Shown: positions 1-7,397, numbered from the stretch's first letter. The stretch is DNA of 25,535 nucleotides from Candidatus Pelagibacterales bacterium (GCA_016882165.1 VHBV01000002.1:1-25535); one strand, 5' to 3'. Made by a program: numbers and translations. Notes: generated by a model not told the origin, from the letters alone.

Positions 1-622
1 ATTATCTGATAATAAAAACCACTTATTAGAAGACTTGTTGTCACCTTACCAAATTAGAGAAAGTGATTTTTCCGAAGAGCAAAAAAATGCCAAAAATATT
101 TTGGAAATTGGCTTTGGGTTTGGTGACTTTTTGTTTGAAAAAGCTAAACAAAATTCTAACCAGAATTTTTTTGGTTTTGAGCCCCACATTAATGGAGTGG
201 TAAATTTACTTGCTAAATTGCAGCAAGAGCCACTTAAAAATCTAAAAATTTCTACCCAAGATGTCAGATTAATTTTATCGGAAAAAGCGCAAGAATTTTT
301 TGATGAAGTTTATATCTTGTTTCCTGATCCGTGGCCAAAATCAAAGCACTTTAAAAGAAGATTAATAAATAAAGATTTTTTAGATTTTTTGGCAAGTAAG
401 ATGAAACCAAATTCTAATTTGATAATTGCTACTGATCACGATTCTTACAAAACCTGGATTTTATCTGCAATTGTACAAAATAATAATTTCAATTGGTTGG
501 CTGAAAGTAAATCTGATTGGCAAAATTTTCCAAGTTGGTGGACGGAAACTAAATATCAAAAAAAAGCGGCTTTAGAAGGACGCATATCTGTTATTTTTAA
601 ATTACAAAAATGTCTGAGTTAA
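1..622 (+). CDS. trmB: tRNA (guanine-N7-)-methyltransferase TrmB, 5'-partial
   Basis: TrmB uses SAM to methylate G46 in the variable loop of tRNAs. The reading frame is open back to base 2 with no stop. The first possible start, a TTG at 35, would remove the N-terminal part the family normally has, so I treat the gene as cut by the window edge rather than starting at 35. A SAM-binding motif I (ILEIGFGFGDF) lies early in the visible part. The family hallmark FPDPWPKSKHFKRR follows, then an ATDHDSY segment and a C-terminal TKYQKKAALEGR stretch like the TKYE..G..EGR motif of the family. The stop overlaps the murB start by 13 bp, so the two genes are probably co-transcribed and translationally coupled. 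Composition matches the neighbours and nothing looks broken. The identification is secure. Confidence 0.95.
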   Translation, partial: LSDNKNHLLEDLLSPYQIRESDFSEEQKNAKNILEIGFGFGDFLFEKAKQNSNQNFFGFEPHINGVVNLLAKLQQEPLKNLKISTQDVRLILSEKAQEFFDEVYILFPDPWPKSKHFKRRLINKDFLDFLASKMKPNSNLIIATDHDSYKTWILSAIVQNNNFNWLAESKSDWQNFPSWWTETKYQKKAALEGRISVIFKLQKCLS

Positions 623-1512
623 TTTCAAAATTACCTTTAGTTAGAGGAGAATATAGATCCAATGCTGATCTGAAAAATTGGTTTAATGTGGCTGCTAAAG
701 CTGAAGTTTTATTTCGTCCAGAAGATATTGAAGATTTGCAAAGTTTTTTGCAAAATTTGCCCAAAGAAATTCCTGTTACAATTCTTGGTGCAGCTTCAAA
801 CGTTATAATTCGTAATGGAGGAATTAAGGGAGTTACGATCAGATTTGGCAAAAATTTTGCTAAAATTTCTCATGAAAGTAATATAATTAAATCTGGAGTT
901 GGAGCTTTATGTGGAAATGTCGCTCTTTACAGTAGAGATGCTGCATTGACAAATTTTGAATTTTTGACGGGAATTCCAGGGTCAATTGGAGGAGCAATCG
1001 CAATGAATGCGGGTTGTTATGGATCAGATATGTCTAAAATTGTTTTTAAGGTTAAAGCTTTGGATTACAGTGGTAATTTGCATGAATTGAAGAATTCTGA
1101 TTTTCAATTTTATTATCGAGGCAATAAGATTTCCGAACAGTTCATATTTGTTGAAGCTTTGTTAGAAGGTGAAAAATCAAATATTGATGATGTGGCAAAA
1201 AAAATTGCGGAATTCAATCGAAGCAGAGAAGAATCTCAGCCTATAAGAGCAAAAACTGGAGGAAGCACTTTTAAAAATCCAAATTCTAACTTAACATCAA
1301 AAAAAGCTTGGGAGTTAATTGATGAATCAGGTTGTAGAGGATTGCAAGAAAATGACGCACAAATTTCTATAAAACATTGTAACTTTATGATTAATAATGC
1401 AAATGCCTCAGCTCTTGATCTTATTAATTTGGGAAGCAAAATTCAGAAAGCAGTAAAAGATAAAACAGGAATTGAATTACAGTGGGAAATAAAGATTTTG
1501 GGACAGGATTAA
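610..1512 (+). CDS. murB: UDP-N-acetylenolpyruvoylglucosamine reductase MurB
   Basis: MurB is the FAD- and NADPH-dependent enzyme that reduces UDP-GlcNAc-enolpyruvate to UDP-MurNAc in the cytoplasmic steps of peptidoglycan synthesis. The 300-residue product has the FAD-binding segment LGAASNVIIRNGG near residue 60 and the GIPGSIGGAIAMNAGCYG motif near residues 120-137. The catalytic serine region GGSTFKNP lies near residue 217, followed by AWELIDESGCRG. The C-terminal LQWEIKILG contains the expected glutamate. The short form without the E. coli-type C-terminal extension fits the type II enzymes usual in alphaproteobacteria. The start at 610 sits inside the end of trmB. Elsewhere murB often lies beside murC or ddl; here it is separated from the mur cluster and is followed by virB2, which fits the shuffled operons of Rickettsiales. 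Confidence 0.96.
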   Translation: MSELISKLPLVRGEYRSNADLKNWFNVAAKAEVLFRPEDIEDLQSFLQNLPKEIPVTILGAASNVIIRNGGIKGVTIRFGKNFAKISHESNIIKSGVGALCGNVALYSRDAALTNFEFLTGIPGSIGGAIAMNAGCYGSDMSKIVFKVKALDYSGNLHELKNSDFQFYYRGNKISEQFIFVEALLEGEKSNIDDVAKKIAEFNRSREESQPIRAKTGGSTFKNPNSNLTSKKAWELIDESGCRGLQENDAQISIKHCNFMINNANASALDLINLGSKIQKAVKDKTGIELQWEIKILGQD

Positions 1513-1525
1513 AAATATCTTGCAA

Positions 1526-1553
1526 TTTAAAGTAACATAGTGTAATTTATGAT
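1526..1553 (+). promoter_or_regulatory. possible sigma70-type promoter ahead of virB2
   Basis: A TTTAAA element at 1526-1531 and TATGAT at 1548-1553 are 16 bp apart and lie about 54 bp before the virB2 ATG. The -10 matches the consensus at five of six positions and the -35 at four of six. In such AT-rich DNA chance matches are common, so this is a candidate only. Confidence 0.3.
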
Positions 1554-1606
1554 TTCTAGCCTGAAATAGGGTGGGTTTTATTTACAAAATAATCAATTAT
1601 ACAACT

Positions 1607-1963
1607 ATGAAAAAATTCTCTTCTTTCGTATCAAAAGCTATTCTTTTGTCTTTCTTCGCTCTGACAGTTGCGCCAGTTTTGGTTCCCGGAATTGCTGATG
1701 AAGCAAAAGCGCAAACTTCCGTAACTACAGGCGCAAATGACAACGCTCTTGCTAAAACAATGTGTAATGCTATGAAGCTTGTTACTGGTAATGCTGGTAA
1801 AGCTTTTGCAGCTTTCGCTATTATCTCTTTAGGTATTGGTTTTTTCACTGGAAAAATCTCTTGGGGTTTGATGATTGGTGTATCAATGGGTATTGCAGCT
1901 ATGTTTGGTGCTCCAACTATCGTTTCTGCTCTTTCAGGTGGATCAGCAGTTGATTGTGGTTAA
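1607..1963 (+). CDS. virB2: VirB2/TrbC-family type IV secretion pilin
   Basis: VirB2 is the major pilin of VirB/Trb type IV secretion systems; it is processed in the inner membrane and assembled into the conduit or pilus. I start it at the ATG at 1607, because the 12 codons upstream, from a GTG at 1571, do not look like a signal peptide. The 118-residue product has a lysine-starting signal peptide with a likely cleavage after DEAKA (residue 36). A short linker follows, then two hydrophobic helices (about residues 62-82 and 84-108) joined by the GKISWG turn typical of the family. Cysteines in TMCNAMK and at the C-terminal DCG match the pattern in rickettsial VirB2 proteins and could form a disulfide. 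No other virB genes are in the window, so this is a detached virB2, as is common in Rickettsiales. A second, broken copy lies after rpmB. Confidence 0.88.
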   Translation: MKKFSSFVSKAILLSFFALTVAPVLVPGIADEAKAQTSVTTGANDNALAKTMCNAMKLVTGNAGKAFAAFAIISLGIGFFTGKISWGLMIGVSMGIAAMFGAPTIVSALSGGSAVDCG

Positions 1964-1993
1964 TTTTATTTAAAAGGTTTTAAAAATTTATTT

Positions 1994-2386
1994 ATGTCTA
2001 AAAGATGTGAATTACTTGGTATTGGAGTTATGAGTGGAAATAAAGTTTCTCACTCTAACCGCAAAACCAGAAGAAGATTTATGCCAAACTTAAGAGAGCT
2101 TTCTTTCAAAAGCGAAGCTCTTGGTTGCGATGTTTCTTTAAAGATTGCTACTGCAACTTTGAGAACGATCAACAAATATGGCAGTATCGATGATTTCTTA
2201 GTTAACTGCCGTCACAATAAACTTACTGACGCTGGTAAAAAGCTTAAGACTCAAATTAAGAAAAAGTTAGTTAAGCTTGCCAAATTAGAAGAAATAAAAA
2301 TTGTAAGAGAGAAAAAAACTGTTGCAAAAAAGACTTCTGAAAAAAAGCTAAGGCTGCAAAGTGGTTTTTCAAAAACAAAATTATAA
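1994..2386 (+). CDS. rpmB: 50S ribosomal protein bL28 with long basic tail
   Basis: bL28 is a small protein of the large ribosomal subunit near the E site. The first 80 residues are diagnostic: MSKRCELLGIGVMSGNKVSH, then the basic NRKTRRRFMPNLREL segment, and ATLRTINKYGSIDDFL further on. As translated the protein is 130 residues, longer than the roughly 95-100 usual in alphaproteobacteria, the excess being a lysine-rich tail. The last 18 residues are suspicious. One more A in the seven-A run at about 2340-2346 would turn the end into KKAKAAKWFF..., and that frame would stop with a TGA at 2398-2400, overlapping the ATG of the next gene as ATGA. The gene lies between two virB2 copies. The family call is firm; the exact C-terminus is not. 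Confidence 0.93.
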   Translation: MSKRCELLGIGVMSGNKVSHSNRKTRRRFMPNLRELSFKSEALGCDVSLKIATATLRTINKYGSIDDFLVNCRHNKLTDAGKKLKTQIKKKLVKLAKLEEIKIVREKKTVAKKTSEKKLRLQSGFSKTKL

Positions 2387-2396
2387 CCGAGGCCAT

Positions 2397-2752
2397 ATGA
2401 AAAAATTAGTTATTTTTTAACAAAAGCTATTCTTTTGTCTTTCTTCGCTCTGACAGTTGCGCCAGTTTTAGTTCCTGGAATTGCTGATGAAGCAAAAGCA
2501 CAAACTTCCGTTTCAAGCACAAATAACAACAACGCTCTTGGCTACAACAATGTGTAATGCTATGAAGCTTGTTACTGGTAATGCTGGTAAAGCTTTCGCA
2601 GCTTTCGCTATTATCTCTTTAGGTATTGTTTTTTCACTGGAAAAATCTCTTGGGGTTTGATGATTGGTGTATCAATGGGTATTGCAGCTATGTTTGGTGC
2701 TCCAACTATCGTTTCTGCTCTTTCAGGAAAAAGCGCAATTGACTGTGGTTAG
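2397..2752 (+). pseudogene. virB2: second virB2/TrbC pilin copy, broken by three single-base indels
   Basis: This stretch is nearly identical to the intact virB2 at 1607-1963 but cannot be read in one frame. Compared with the intact copy there is one T too few in the T run at 2414-2419, giving an immediate stop at codon 8. One G is extra near 2541, and one G is missing near 2629. Undoing the three changes restores a full-length pilin with signal peptide, TMCNAMK, the GKISWG turn and a C-terminal IDCG. Differences between the copies cluster in three places: the first few codons, the linker after the signal peptide, and the last codons. The hydrophobic core is almost base-for-base identical. 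That fits a recent duplication or gene conversion. The breaks may be real decay or sequencing errors in a repeated region; the sequence alone cannot decide. Confidence 0.85.
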
Positions 2753-2781
2753 ATTATAATTCTGTTTATAGTTTTTTATTG

Positions 2782-2825
2782 CAAGAAAGGCCGATCTTTT
2801 ATTTAGAAAAGATCGGCCTTTCTTG
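2782..2825. terminator. strong hairpin, likely bidirectional intrinsic terminator
   Basis: Two perfect 19-base arms (2782-2800 and 2807-2825) enclose a 6-base loop. The core of the stem is GC-rich (GGCCGATC) and its outer part is an A-rich/T-rich pair, followed on the plus strand by TTGTT. It sits 29 bp after the second virB2 copy and probably ends the virB2-rpmB transcript. The A/T-rich flanks on both sides could let it work on the minus strand too, facing the ccmG transcript that ends at 3084. Confidence 0.75.
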
Positions 2826-3083
2826 TTGTATTGAGTTTGGCTTATTTCATCACAAATAGAGTGAGTGCAACTTAGTAGTATCTAATGGATTTTTGTAAGG
2901 TGCAATGAGCTATAATTAGAATTGTATTTTGAGGTATTATTAAAAAAGGTAAAATTAGAAAAGTTAATTCTAACAAGTGTTGCGAGATATTTTATAAACT
3001 TAAATTTTATTACTTTAAAAAGTTTTACAAAATTATTATTAATTTAGTTTTGGGATTAGGTTCACAATCAATAAAGAAAATTA
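2826..3083. other. gene-free stretch between virB2 copy 2 and ccmG
   Basis: Together with 2753-2781 and the hairpin this makes about 330 bp without a gene. I see no reading frame with family features, no tRNA cloverleaf and no clear promoter. The sequence is very AT-rich and may include the 3' untranslated region of ccmG, which ends at 3084 on the other strand. Confidence 0.5.
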
Positions 3084-3647
3084 TTAATTTAACTCTTTTA
3101 AAATTCTTCGTAATTCGGCTAAAGAAGCATGTTCTAGGTTACCTTGGTGACGTAAAATTATTTTTCCCTCTGGATTAACTACAAAAGTTTCTGGAACTGC
3201 TCTTAATGACGCAATTTCAGTAAGTAATGCTTTATTATCTGACGCTACTTTTATAAAAGGGTTGCCAGATTTTTCTAAATAATTTTTGGTATTTTCATTT
3301 ATATCGCGCCAAGCAACTCCGTAAATATCGACAATCTTTTCTTGTTGAAGTTGCAATAGATATTCATGTTCAGCTCGGCATGTTGTGCACCAAGAAGCAA
3401 AAACATTAATTATTGAATATTTTCCTTTTAAATCTTTGATGGAAAAAGAGTCATTTTGATTGTATAAATTTGGTAAATTTAAATTTTGTAGTTCAATATT
3501 TTCAGATACAAAGAAATCAAGTGAATTTTGGTCTAAGTTGTTTGCTAGATTTTGTTGTTTTGCCTTGATTTTGTAAGTAGAAAATCCAATTATTGTTATA
3601 AAAATAATCAATATAAAAAACGGCCAGAAATTACTTATTTTTCTCAT
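3084..3647 (-). CDS. ccmG: membrane-anchored thiol:disulfide oxidoreductase of the CcmG/DsbE type
   Basis: CcmG/DsbE keeps the apocytochrome c CXXCH thiols reduced in the periplasm during system I cytochrome c maturation. The 187-residue product has an N-terminal membrane anchor (about residues 8-23), a short linker and a thioredoxin fold. The redox motif WCTTC is at residues 86-90, followed by the CcmG-like RAEHEYLL. The GNPF (about 128-131) and VPETFVV (151-157) segments, the latter with the cis-proline, are typical of CcmG rather than general TlpA proteins. No other ccm genes are nearby. The start codon is only 14 bp from the divergent tgt start, so its promoter must overlap tgt coding sequence or the tiny gap. 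TlpA-like general reductase is the alternative. Confidence 0.85.
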   Translation of the reverse strand: MRKISNFWPFFILIIFITIIGFSTYKIKAKQQNLANNLDQNSLDFFVSENIELQNLNLPNLYNQNDSFSIKDLKGKYSIINVFASWCTTCRAEHEYLLQLQQEKIVDIYGVAWRDINENTKNYLEKSGNPFIKVASDNKALLTEIASLRAVPETFVVNPEGKIILRHQGNLEHASLAELRRILKELN

Positions 3648-3661
3648 ATTTTATCTATTCA

Positions 3662-4789
3662 ATGTTAAATAAATTTTCTTTTAATTTAAAAAATACTCAC
3701 AATAAAGCAAGAAGAGGTGAAGTTTTTACTGCTCATGGTAAAATTCAAACTCCGGCTTTTATGCCAGTTGGTACAGCGGCAACAGTTAAAGCAATAAAGT
3801 TTGATGACATAAAAAAATCAGGTGCAGAAATTATTCTAGGAAATACATATCACTTGATGTTAAGACCCACTGCGGAACTTATTGATCAACTAGGAGGTTT
3901 TCATAAGTTTATGAATTGGGATAAACCAATTTTGACTGATTCTGGTGGATTTCAAGTTATGTCTTTATCAAAAATTAGAAAAATTACTGATGCAGGCGTT
4001 GAATTTTCTTCTCATTTAGATGGATCAAAGCACTTTGTTAGTCCAGAAAGATCTATTGAAATTCAGCATAAATTGGGAAGTGATATTACAATGATTTTTG
4101 ACGAATGTGTTCAATTTCCTGCAACCTATGATCAAGCAAAAGAAGCTATGGAAAGATCGATAGCCTGGGCTAAAAGATCAAAAGAAGCTTTCAAGCAAAG
4201 AGATGGTTATGGAATTTTTGGTATTGTTCAAGGATCAACTTTTCGCGATTTGCGTGAAATCTCTGCAAAGAAGTTAGTTGAAATTGGATTTGATGGTTAT
4301 GCAGTTGGTGGCTTGGCGGTAGGAGAGGGACAAAAAGTTATGTTTGAAGTTTTAGATTATGCTGTTGATTTTTTACCAGAAGATAAACCACGTTATTTAA
4401 TGGGAGTGGGAAAACCATCTGATATAGTTGGAGCGGTTGCTCGCGGAATTGATATGTTTGATTGTGTTATTCCAACAAGATCAGGTCGAACTGGTCAAGC
4501 ATTTACCAGAAATGGCGCCATAAATATTCGTAATGCGAAATATAAAACTGATGATAAACCTTTAGATGATAAATGTGCTTGTTATGCTTGCACCAATCAT
4601 TCACGTGCTTACTTGCACCACTTAGCAAAAGCTGGTGAGATTTTGGCTTCAATGTTACTTAGCGAACATAATATTTTTTATTATCAAGACTTGATGAAAG
4701 ATATTAGATTGGCAATTGAAGAGAAAAGATTTGACGATTTTGCAGCTGATTTTTTTGATGTTGAAGATGTAGTTGATATTGAACAATAG
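3662..4789 (+). CDS. tgt: queuine tRNA-ribosyltransferase Tgt
   Basis: Bacterial Tgt exchanges the wobble guanine of GUN-anticodon tRNAs (Asp, Asn, His, Tyr) for preQ1, a step of queuosine synthesis. The 375-residue protein has the family length. Visible signatures are TPAFMPVGT (30-38), the substrate-binding DSGGFQ (93-98, catalytic D93), GIVQG (187-191), GGLAVGEG (216-223) and DMFDCVIPTR (264-273), which carries the nucleophilic aspartate at 267. The zinc ligands are C305, C307, C310 and H336. The N-terminus aligns with other Tgt proteins, so the ATG at 3662 is well supported although there is almost no leader. QueA, the next enzyme in the pathway, is encoded at 20746-21777 rather than beside it. 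Confidence 0.97.
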   Translation: MLNKFSFNLKNTHNKARRGEVFTAHGKIQTPAFMPVGTAATVKAIKFDDIKKSGAEIILGNTYHLMLRPTAELIDQLGGFHKFMNWDKPILTDSGGFQVMSLSKIRKITDAGVEFSSHLDGSKHFVSPERSIEIQHKLGSDITMIFDECVQFPATYDQAKEAMERSIAWAKRSKEAFKQRDGYGIFGIVQGSTFRDLREISAKKLVEIGFDGYAVGGLAVGEGQKVMFEVLDYAVDFLPEDKPRYLMGVGKPSDIVGAVARGIDMFDCVIPTRSGRTGQAFTRNGAINIRNAKYKTDDKPLDDKCACYACTNHSRAYLHHLAKAGEILASMLLSEHNIFYYQDLMKDIRLAIEEKRFDDFAADFFDVEDVVDIEQ

Positions 4790-4856
4790 ACAAACAGATT
4801 GAAGTATTTATGGGCTTTGCTCATTGGGGGATTAATTTTTTGTTATATAATAACCA

Positions 4857-4973
4857 CTCCGTCATCGTGAGTGAGCAAACTTGAGAAACGTGGCGATCTA
4901 CTTTATGCTTTTGGTTCATTGTAATGTAAAGAGATTGCCACGCTTTTCTTGTGAAAAGCTCGCAATGACGGAG
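4857..4973. repeat. dispersed palindromic repeat of the GTCATTGCGAG/GCAATGAC type
   Basis: The ends form an imperfect inverted repeat: CTCCGTCATCGTGAG at 4857-4871 pairs with CTCGCAATGACGGAG at 4959-4973 at 13 of 15 positions. Inner arms CGTGGCGATCT (4889-4899) and AGATTGCCACG (4932-4942) pair at 10 of 11. A small extra hairpin, GCTTTTC-TTGT-GAAAAGC, lies at 4942-4959. This layout resembles the intergenic palindromic elements repeated in Rickettsia and other alphaproteobacteria. Only this copy and a degenerate neighbour are in the window, so its repeat nature is inferred. It takes up most of the tgt-eno gap (4790-5162), which holds no gene. Confidence 0.65.
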
Positions 4974-4980
4974 ACTTAGA

Positions 4981-5032
4981 AGAAGATTGCTAAGTTGCTC
5001 AAACAGAGTTTTTTGCTCTTCGCAATGAAGAG
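4981..5032. repeat. degenerate half-copy of the same palindromic repeat
   Basis: The order AGATTGCTAAG ... TTGCTC ... CTCTTCGCAATGAAGAG follows the right half of the repeat at 4932-4973 (AGATTGCCACG ... CTCGCAATGACGGAG) with several changes. It starts eight bases after that copy ends. I read it as a decayed second element or a partial tandem duplication. Confidence 0.4.
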
Positions 5033-5119
5033 TTGGGTTGTAATAAAATAGTTAGATAATCCTCGAAGGAATAATTCCCTAATTTATAGATTTTGCAAAT
5101 TGACTATTTCGGTAATATC

Positions 5120-5148
5120 TTCAAAATTTGTGCCTTCCCTTATACAAT
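5120..5148 (+). promoter_or_regulatory. possible eno promoter
   Basis: TTCAAA (5120-5125) and TACAAT (5143-5148) are separated by 17 bp. The -10 has five of six consensus bases and lies about 14 bp before the eno ATG, which would give a very short leader. A TTGACT at 5100-5105 is a better -35 but has no convincing -10 at the right distance. Confidence 0.3.
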
Positions 5149-5162
5149 TTAATTTTTGAGTA

Positions 5163-6443
5163 ATGACTAAAATCATATCACTAAAAGCGCGCGAGATTAT
5201 TGATTCACGCGGTTTCCCAACTTTAGAAGCAGAAGTTCATTTATCTGATAACTCAATGGCAATTGCTGCAGTGCCAAGTGGTGCTTCAACGGGAAGCCTA
5301 GAAGCTTGTGAATTACGCGATGGTGATAAAACAAAATTTTTAGGAAAAGGAGTTCTAAAAGCTGTTGAAAATGTTAATACAACAATTGCAAAAAAATTAA
5401 TTGGTTTAGAACCATTTAACCAGCAAGAAATTGATAGTTTGATGATTGAGCTTGATGGTTCGAAAAATAAATCAAACTTGGGTGCAAATGCAGTTTTAGC
5501 TGTTTCTTTAGCTGTGGCAAAAGCTGCGGCAAATTCAAAAAAAGTGCCTCTTTTCAAATATTTGGGCGGTGAAGAAGCTCATGTTATGCCAGTTCCAATG
5601 ATGAATATTATCAATGGTGGCAAACATGCAGACAATAAAATTGACATTCAAGAGTTTATGATTATGCCAGTTGGAGCATCTTCAATAAAAGATTCAATTA
5701 GAATGGGAGCTGAAATTTTCCAACATTTAAAATCTTTGCTGAAAAAAGATGGTCACAATACAAACGTTGGTGATGAGGGAGGTTTTGCTCCAAATTTAGA
5801 TTCAGCTAAAGAAGCTTTGGACTATATTGCTAGCGCTACTCAAAAAGCTGGATACAAGCTTGGTGATGAAGTTGTCTTGGCTTTAGATTGTGCTTCAACA
5901 GAATTTTATAAAGATGGAAAATATGATTTGGCTGGGGAAGGACGAATTTTAACTTCGGACCAAATGGTGAAATATTATGAAGAATTAGTTAACAATTATC
6001 CAATTTTTTCTATTGAAGATGCTTGTGCGGAAGATGATTTTGCAGGCTGGAAAAACGTTACTGCAACTTTAGGAAATAAAATTCAGTTGGTTGGAGATGA
6101 CCTTTTTGTAACAAATCCAGAAATTTTACAAAAAGGTATTAGCGAAAAAATGGCCAATGCATTGTTAGTCAAATTCAACCAAATTGGAACTTTGAGCGAA
6201 ACTTTAAAAGCAATCTCAATTGCAAAAGCGGCAAATTATAATAACGTTATTTCTCATCGTTCTGGAGAAACTGAAGATGCAACAATTTCTCATATTGCTG
6301 TTGCAACAAATGCTGGTCAAATTAAGACAGGATCACTTTGTAGATCGGATAGAACTGCAAAATATAACGAATTAATTCGTATTGAAGAAAATTTGGCAAC
6401 TAAAGCTAAATATGCTGGTAAATCAATCTTAAAAAAAGGTTAA
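5163..6443 (+). CDS. eno: enolase (phosphopyruvate hydratase)
   Basis: Enolase interconverts 2-phosphoglycerate and phosphoenolpyruvate in glycolysis and gluconeogenesis. The 426-residue product is full length. It opens with the typical REIIDSRGFPTLEAEV and the mobile loop SGASTGSLEA. The substrate region NIINGGKHADN precedes VGDEGGFAPN. Metal ligands are visible in LALDCAS, SIEDACAEDD and GDDLFVTNP; the middle one reads IEDA where IEDG is more usual, a mild variant. The family signature appears as LLVKFNQIGTLSET, with phenylalanine where most have valine or threonine, followed by SHRSGETED. A GAG lies 5 bp before the ATG as a minimal ribosome binding site. Rickettsia species lack glycolysis, so eno suggests a less reduced relative or one using gluconeogenesis. 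Confidence 0.98.
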   Translation: MTKIISLKAREIIDSRGFPTLEAEVHLSDNSMAIAAVPSGASTGSLEACELRDGDKTKFLGKGVLKAVENVNTTIAKKLIGLEPFNQQEIDSLMIELDGSKNKSNLGANAVLAVSLAVAKAAANSKKVPLFKYLGGEEAHVMPVPMMNIINGGKHADNKIDIQEFMIMPVGASSIKDSIRMGAEIFQHLKSLLKKDGHNTNVGDEGGFAPNLDSAKEALDYIASATQKAGYKLGDEVVLALDCASTEFYKDGKYDLAGEGRILTSDQMVKYYEELVNNYPIFSIEDACAEDDFAGWKNVTATLGNKIQLVGDDLFVTNPEILQKGISEKMANALLVKFNQIGTLSETLKAISIAKAANYNNVISHRSGETEDATISHIAVATNAGQIKTGSLCRSDRTAKYNELIRIEENLATKAKYAGKSILKKG

Positions 6444-6551
6444 GTTCAGCCTTTCTTGATTGATGTGTGGAATAAGTTTTTTATAAGATAAAAAGTTGTT
6501 TTATAAAATTCTGTTTTGGTGACAAATATTAAATAAAAACTGGTAAAGCCT

Positions 6552-7397
6552 ATGTCGCGAATTTCTTTTCTTAATGGAGAATTTCTTCCTCATGAAAAAT
6601 GTCTTGTTCATATAGAAGATAGAGGCTTTCAGTTTGCTGATGGTGCTTATGAAGTTACATTATTTAAAAACGGCAAGTTAATTGATGGAGATGCTCACGT
6701 AAAAAGATTATTTCGTAGTTTAAACGAAATGAAAATTGAACATAATTTGGAAAAAGAAAATTTGCTTAAAATGCAAATTGAATTATTTGCCAAAAATAAT
6801 ATGGATGAAGGAATTTGCTATATTCAAGTAACTCGTGGAGCAACTAATAGAGTTCCTTATGTTCCTAAAAACTTGCCAGTTACAATTTCAGCGACAGTTT
6901 CTTTGGGTAAAAAGATGACACCAGAAGAATTTGAAAAAGGTGTCAGTATTATGACTCATGACGATATTCGTTGGAAACGTTGTGATATCAAGTCAGTTGC
7001 CCTTTTTGCTTCAAGCTTTATTAATCAGAAAGCTAAAGATTTAGGTTTTGATGATGCAATTTTTGTGCGTGATGGAGTTGTAACGGAAGGCACTTTTGCT
7101 AATGCATTTATTGTTGATGAGGCTGGAAATCTAGTAACAAAGCCTGCGGATAATTTAATTTTACAAGGAATTACCAGAAATCGTTTAATTGAAATTGCTC
7201 AAGAAAATGGAATTAAAGTTGTTGAAAGAAGTTTTGATGTTTCTGAGTTAGTAAAAGCAAAAGAAGTTTTTTTAACTAGTTCTAGTCTTATTTTAAGACC
7301 TGTTACACAAATTGATGGCAAAGTTATTGGTAATGGTAAAGCTGGTGAAGTTTCTCAAAAATTAGCATCTTTATATCAGCAATTTACTTCTAACTAG
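6552..7397 (+). CDS. dat: D-amino-acid transaminase (class IV, PLP-dependent)
   Basis: Dat transfers amino groups between D-alanine and 2-oxoglutarate, giving D-glutamate for peptidoglycan. The 281-residue protein is a complete class IV aminotransferase. The N-terminal FLNGEF and EDRGFQFADGAYEV match the family. VTRGATNR sits near residues 93-100. The PLP lysine is K147 in RCDIKS, as in the Bacillus enzyme. ATEG-like VVTEGTFANAF follows, and the phosphate-binding ILQGITRNR and LTSSSLILRPV complete the fold. Branched-chain aminotransferases share the fold, but RWKRCDIKS and the length favour Dat. It stands alone after eno with a 108-bp gap and works logically with murB and murG elsewhere in the window. 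Confidence 0.88.
   Translation: MSRISFLNGEFLPHEKCLVHIEDRGFQFADGAYEVTLFKNGKLIDGDAHVKRLFRSLNEMKIEHNLEKENLLKMQIELFAKNNMDEGICYIQVTRGATNRVPYVPKNLPVTISATVSLGKKMTPEEFEKGVSIMTHDDIRWKRCDIKSVALFASSFINQKAKDLGFDDAIFVRDGVVTEGTFANAFIVDEAGNLVTKPADNLILQGITRNRLIEIAQENGIKVVERSFDVSELVKAKEVFLTSSSLILRPVTQIDGKVIGNGKAGEVSQKLASLYQQFTSN

Noticed and set aside
35..37. TTG at 35 as the start of trmB
   Set aside because: The frame is open to the window edge and the family needs more N-terminal residues; the gene is truncated by the window.
597..851. Minus-strand open frame over the start of murB
   Set aside because: It is fully antisense to the trmB-murB junction and murB coding sequence, and no family features are visible.
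2826..3083. A tRNA or small RNA gene in the gap before ccmG
   Set aside because: No cloverleaf, T-loop motif or promoter-terminator pair was found.
6435..6455. Hairpin AAAGG/CCTTT at the eno stop codon as a terminator
   Set aside because: The stem is five pairs with a loop of ten bases and no T run follows, so it is too weak to call.
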